Below are positions 61,786 to 64,000 of a stretch of 64,000 nt of DNA, piece by piece. Numbering within the stretch: position 1 is the first letter of the stretch; each line of letters begins with the position of its first letter. The DNA comes from JAGQPD01 sp020426865 (GTDB taxonomy: Bacteria; Planctomycetota; Planctomycetia; Pirellulales; Pirellulaceae). The DNA lies in NCBI GenBank assembly GCA_041399065.1, contig JAWKTN010000007.1, positions 248,001-312,000 of the forward strand, given 5' to 3'. The notes beneath the pieces were generated by a model. That model was not told the origin of the DNA and ran no database searches. It saw only the letters and a list, made by a program, of their open reading frames with translations. Both the position numbers and the translations under genes were made by a program.

Positions 61786-62188
61786 GCGCCCCCCAACGCA
61801 TCGCCGGTGCCAGATAGGGGCTGCGACTCATGTTCTCCGCCCCACCAGCCACTGCCGCGTCGTTGTCGCCCAGCATGATCCCTTGCGCCGCCGTTATAAT
61901 CGCTTGCAGGCCGCTACCGCACAATCGATTCAAGGTCAACGCGGGGGTCTCATGTGGGAGTCCGCCATTGACCGCCGCTACTCGGGCCAAATAATGGTCC
62001 TTCACATCCGTGTGGATGATGTTGCCAAAGACCGCATGCCCTACATCCGCCGGCTGGATCCCCGCCCGGGCCACCGATTCACGCACGCACTGTGCCGCCA
62101 GGTCCGTCGGAGGAATATCCTGCAGGGTTCCACAGTAACCGCCGATCGCCGTTCGCACACCACTAAGGACCACGACTTCTCGTGACAT
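61739..62188 (-). CDS. phaA: Acetyl-CoA acetyltransferase, N-terminal fragment (frameshifted phaA)
   Basis: The frame opens with V-V-V-L-S-G-V-R-T-A-I-G after a GGAGGGA ribosome site and includes the thiolase nucleophile C90 in N-R-L-C-G-S-G-L-Q. Conserved sequence runs to P-A-M-R-W-G and then turns to nonsense (A-H-E-R-Y-G-S-G). The break falls at six G residues (minus strand; 61789-61794) followed by CGC: a +1 shift, loss of one G, or gain of CG restores the frame into the C-terminal fragment. The whole gene would give about 393 aa. It is first in the pha operon, downstream of a sigma54-type promoter. It is either a sequencing error, a true pseudogene, or a frameshifted gene. Confidence 0.88.
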   Translation of the reverse strand: MSREVVVLSGVRTAIGGYCGTLQDIPPTDLAAQCVRESVARAGIQPADVGHAVFGNIIHTDVKDHYLARVAAVNGGLPHETPALTLNRLCGSGLQAIITAAQGIMLGDNDAAVAGGAENMSRSPYLAPAMRWGAHERYGSGRRHGWRLE

Positions 62189-62332
62189 TGATCCGTCCCT
62201 CCACCTACCTGCTGCGGCGGCCGCCTGGAACCAGCCACCTCAATATATACGTCGCGGCACGCGTCCTAGCCAACGGACCGCAAACCATTTGCGGGTTATT
62301 CGCGTGCTTCAGCCCACGGCAGGCCTGTTCAA

Positions 62333-62348
62333 AGCAAACGTCATGCCA
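62333..62348 (-). promoter_or_regulatory. Sigma54-type promoter for the pha/transcarboxylase/mutase cluster
   Basis: On the minus strand TGGCATGACGTTTGCT has GG and GC exactly 10 bases apart, with TGGCAT at -24 and TTTGCT at -12. It lies about 145 bp before the thiolase start, within the otherwise non-coding 386-bp gap 62189-62574. It shares ACTGGCAT with the pccB promoter. Confidence 0.7.
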
Positions 62349-62436
62349 GTATCAAATGTGAGCGTGATGCTGTGCCCCGAAGCGCATCGCGCGCTGCTGC
62401 TGTTACTCGATGCCGCTTGGTTGACCCTCTCGCATC

Positions 62437-62457
62437 CGCCCACATGCGGGCGTTTTT
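62437..62457 (+). terminator. Orphan terminator-like hairpin
   Basis: CGCCC (62437-62441), a six-base loop and GGGCG (62448-62452) are followed by five T residues. It faces the plus strand, where no upstream gene ends, so it may close a small RNA or be fortuitous. Confidence 0.35.
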
Positions 62458-62574
62458 GTTGCGATCGCCACCAAGAAAGGCTCAATCTACCTCAGATCCG
62501 TGACGTCGCGCTGAACGTGCGTTGTCGCGCGCAGTCGCCCGGGCCGTGTGCGAAATCGCTCATGCGATTGCCGA

Positions 62575-63774
62575 TCAGCCGCGCAGCGCGGCCAGCAGTG
62601 CCAGCACTTTTGCCGTCATACCCCGCTCGACAGCTAACGCCCCCGCCACCGCAACCCGCTCCATGCCGGCGCGCTTGATCTCCGCAATCTGCTCCACGTC
62701 AATGCCCCCAATGGCAAACGCCGGCAGCCGGATCTCCTGTGCTACGGCAATCGCCAAAGGTAAACCAGCATAGGTCGTGAAGGTCTTGGTGGACGATGGA
62801 AACATCGGGCCGACGCCAATGTAGTCGGCACCCAACAACACGGCACTCCGCGCCTGCTCGATCGTGTGCGTCGACAATCCAATGAGCACATCCGGGCCGA
62901 CGACTCGTCGCGCATCATGAATCGACATGTCTTCAGTGCCTAGGTGGACGCCGTCGCACCCGGCAAGCATGGCAATGTCCGCCCGGTCATTGACGATCGA
63001 TAGTGCGTGCGATTGTCGGGCGATGCGCTGCAGACTTCGAGCGTGCTGCAATAACTCTCGATCCGCCAACCGCTTGGCACGTAGCTGGATCATGTCGACA
63101 CCACCTGCCACAAGCTCCGCCACCCGCCGCTCAAACTGGGCCAGCGAAGATGCCTCATCGACCAGGACGCACAACCGAGCCGTCGCCAGCCGAGCTCCTA
63201 TCGTATCGCGCCGGACGATCACCGGATGAAGTGCATAAGCTCGGTAGCGAATCGCCTCGACCAAAGGCGACAGTTCGGGCCGGAGCAGCTTCGCGTACTC
63301 TTCGATATTGCGGCACGACTGTTGAACTCGCTGAAAGGCGGCCGCTAGCACGTCGTGAACGTCGCGGCGTTGGTATTCGGCGTCGGTTGCGATGGATGTG
63401 CCGACATCGGCTGGCGTGTCTCGCATCGCCAGTTGTTGCGACAAGTTCAATTGTCGACGGACGTCGTGCAAGTCGTGCCGCAGCTGCTTGGCGGCGGCAG
63501 AAAGCACAGGGTCATCCAGCACAAAACGGCAGTAATCCTCGGCGACACGAAGCCCTTCGGCAGCTCGATTGAAATTGGCATCGAGCAATCGCAGGAGAGG
63601 GCTGTAGTCGTTTCGCGGGCTATTCTTGTCGATCGGGCTATTCTTGTTTGTCGGGCTATTCTCGTTTATCGGGCTATTCTCGTTTATCGGACGGTCCGAT
63701 GGTGAGGAATTCGACGGCGAGCTGGAGGGTGGAGGGGGCATGGGGGCGGGCGGAAATGGGGTGGAATTGGCCAA
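62575..63774 (-). CDS. thiE: ThiD2-ThiE fusion (thiamine phosphate synthase)
   Basis: 399 aa. The first 56 residues are Pro/Ser/Asn-rich with N-E-N-S-P-I-type hexapeptides from an 18-bp DNA repeat. Residues about 58-185 (L-D-A-N-F-N-R-A-A-E-G-L-R-V-A-E-D) are the ThiD2 domain, an alternative HMP-phosphate kinase. Residues about 200-399 are ThiE: M-I-Q-L-R-A-K, N-D-R-A-D, G-V-H-L-G-T-E-D and G-P-M-F-P-S-S-T-K. Together they would phosphorylate the pyrimidine and join it to the thiazole. No TPP riboswitch is seen upstream. The true start may be downstream of the repeat. Confidence 0.9.
   Translation of the reverse strand: MANSTPFPPAPMPPPPSSSPSNSSPSDRPINENSPINENSPTNKNSPIDKNSPRNDYSPLLRLLDANFNRAAEGLRVAEDYCRFVLDDPVLSAAAKQLRHDLHDVRRQLNLSQQLAMRDTPADVGTSIATDAEYQRRDVHDVLAAAFQRVQQSCRNIEEYAKLLRPELSPLVEAIRYRAYALHPVIVRRDTIGARLATARLCVLVDEASSLAQFERRVAELVAGGVDMIQLRAKRLADRELLQHARSLQRIARQSHALSIVNDRADIAMLAGCDGVHLGTEDMSIHDARRVVGPDVLIGLSTHTIEQARSAVLLGADYIGVGPMFPSSTKTFTTYAGLPLAIAVAQEIRLPAFAIGGIDVEQIAEIKRAGMERVAVAGALAVERGMTAKVLALLAALRG
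63617..63688. repeat. 18-bp tandem repeat in the 5' part of thiE
   Basis: Four copies of GGGCTATTCTYGTYKRTC (63617, 63635, 63653, 63671), the last two identical. Being a multiple of three, copy-number change keeps the frame; on the minus strand it encodes N-E-N-S-P-I, T-N-K-N-S-P and I-D-K-N-S-P units. Confidence 0.9.
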
Positions 63775-63965
63775 ATTACCGGATTATCTCGATTTCAGCG
63801 AAAACAGAGGGGTTTTTCCCGGAGTATAGCCTTACCTAAATTCCCTTGCCACATGGACTTGCCTTGATTGACCACACTTCGCAAGTTACAATTCCGTGGC
63901 GACTGGTCGAAGACTGTCGCGGTGCGCGCCAATTAGATTTGCTAATTCGGTTTAAGGAGGAATCG

Positions 63966-64000
63966 TTGCGACGCAGGATGCGGAGGACACCGTGGGTCTT
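63966..64000 (+). CDS. Possible start of a gene leaving the window
   Basis: A strong ribosome-binding site AAGGAGG at 63954-63960 is followed after five bases by TTG at 63966 (L-R-R-R-M-R-R-T-P-W-V) and by an ATG at 63978 in the same frame. The product cannot be identified from about 11 codons. The basic start would fit a membrane or exported protein, but this is a guess. Confidence 0.35.
   Translation, partial: MRRRMRRTPWV

Noticed and set aside
61780..61800. Programmed -1 frameshifting in phaA
   Set aside because: The shift needed is +1 (or -2) and the G-run is not in the X-XXY-YYZ phase, so a classical slippery site is not supported.
63775..63965. TPP riboswitch upstream of thiE
   Set aside because: Neither the CTGAGA nor the ACC-TGAT-type THI-box pieces are present on the minus strand.
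1..64000. CRISPR arrays, tRNA and rRNA genes, intact insertion sequences, prophage
   Set aside because: No spaced direct repeats of CRISPR type, no cloverleaf or rRNA signatures and no intact transposase or phage genes were found by reading.

Overview
The window looks like a chromosomal segment of a planctomycete, most likely of the Pirellulales. The signs are GYN-x-NG-x-VDAADYTVWKDNFG dockerin-like repeats with PEP-CTERM tails, an extracellular LE-x-LE-x-(K/R)-x-LL-x-A/SGD N-terminal motif on RTX proteins, a DUF1559 prepilin-like gene, a Tol/Exb operon carrying a squalene-cyclase-like giant protein, and MoxR/DUF58 pairing. Lineage is inferred from family content; no rRNA is present.

Layout. 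1-3.8 kb (minus): the start of a DUF58 gene cut by the window edge, MoxR, and a P1B-type metal ATPase. 3.8-7.6 kb (plus): a dockerin/PEP-CTERM protein, a terminator, a clear GEMM-I (cyclic di-GMP) riboswitch, and the RTX-repeat protein it precedes. 7.7-9.9 kb (minus): a GH2-like beta-sandwich stub and a GspJ-like pseudopilin. 10.3-19.3 kb (plus): TPR protein, ExbB, ExbD and a 1399-aa membrane/squalene-cyclase-like protein, apparently one operon. 19.4-24.3 kb: a Gfo/Idh/MocA oxidoreductase, a secreted unknown, a beta-helix/diheme-cytochrome fusion, and a transposase remnant. 24.3-28.2 kb: an FHA-GAF-sigma54 activator divergent from a second RTX protein. 28.3-34.8 kb (minus): PilZ-like protein, Rieske oxygenase, and three LamG/PEP-CTERM proteins, one a double-length fusion and one internally deleted. 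35-41 kb: DUF1559 protein with lipoprotein, a glycosyltransferase-like gene, a TadE-vWA-TadE trio, tandem palindromes, and a lipoprotein.

41-62 kb is the metabolic core. A minus-strand run of about 15 kb (62188 to 47228) reads phaA (frameshifted), phaB, short phaE-like, phaC, a UbiB/ABC1-like kinase, the 5S, 12S, small and 1.3S subunits of a transcarboxylase, methylmalonyl-CoA epimerase, mutA, mutB, meaB. Nearby are a phasin/SDR pair (minus) and pccB-pccA (plus), divergently transcribed. The genes link succinyl-CoA, methylmalonyl-CoA and propionyl-CoA to polyhydroxyalkanoate storage. All three transcription units have a GG-N10-GC sigma54-type promoter with a TTGCT -12 element, which suggests one RpoN regulon. 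The right end carries a ThiD2-ThiE fusion (minus) and a possible gene start (plus).

Two core genes (pccA start, phaA) show single-site frameshifts at or beside homopolymers, so assembly error must be considered. All assignments are from reading the sequence; no database search was run.
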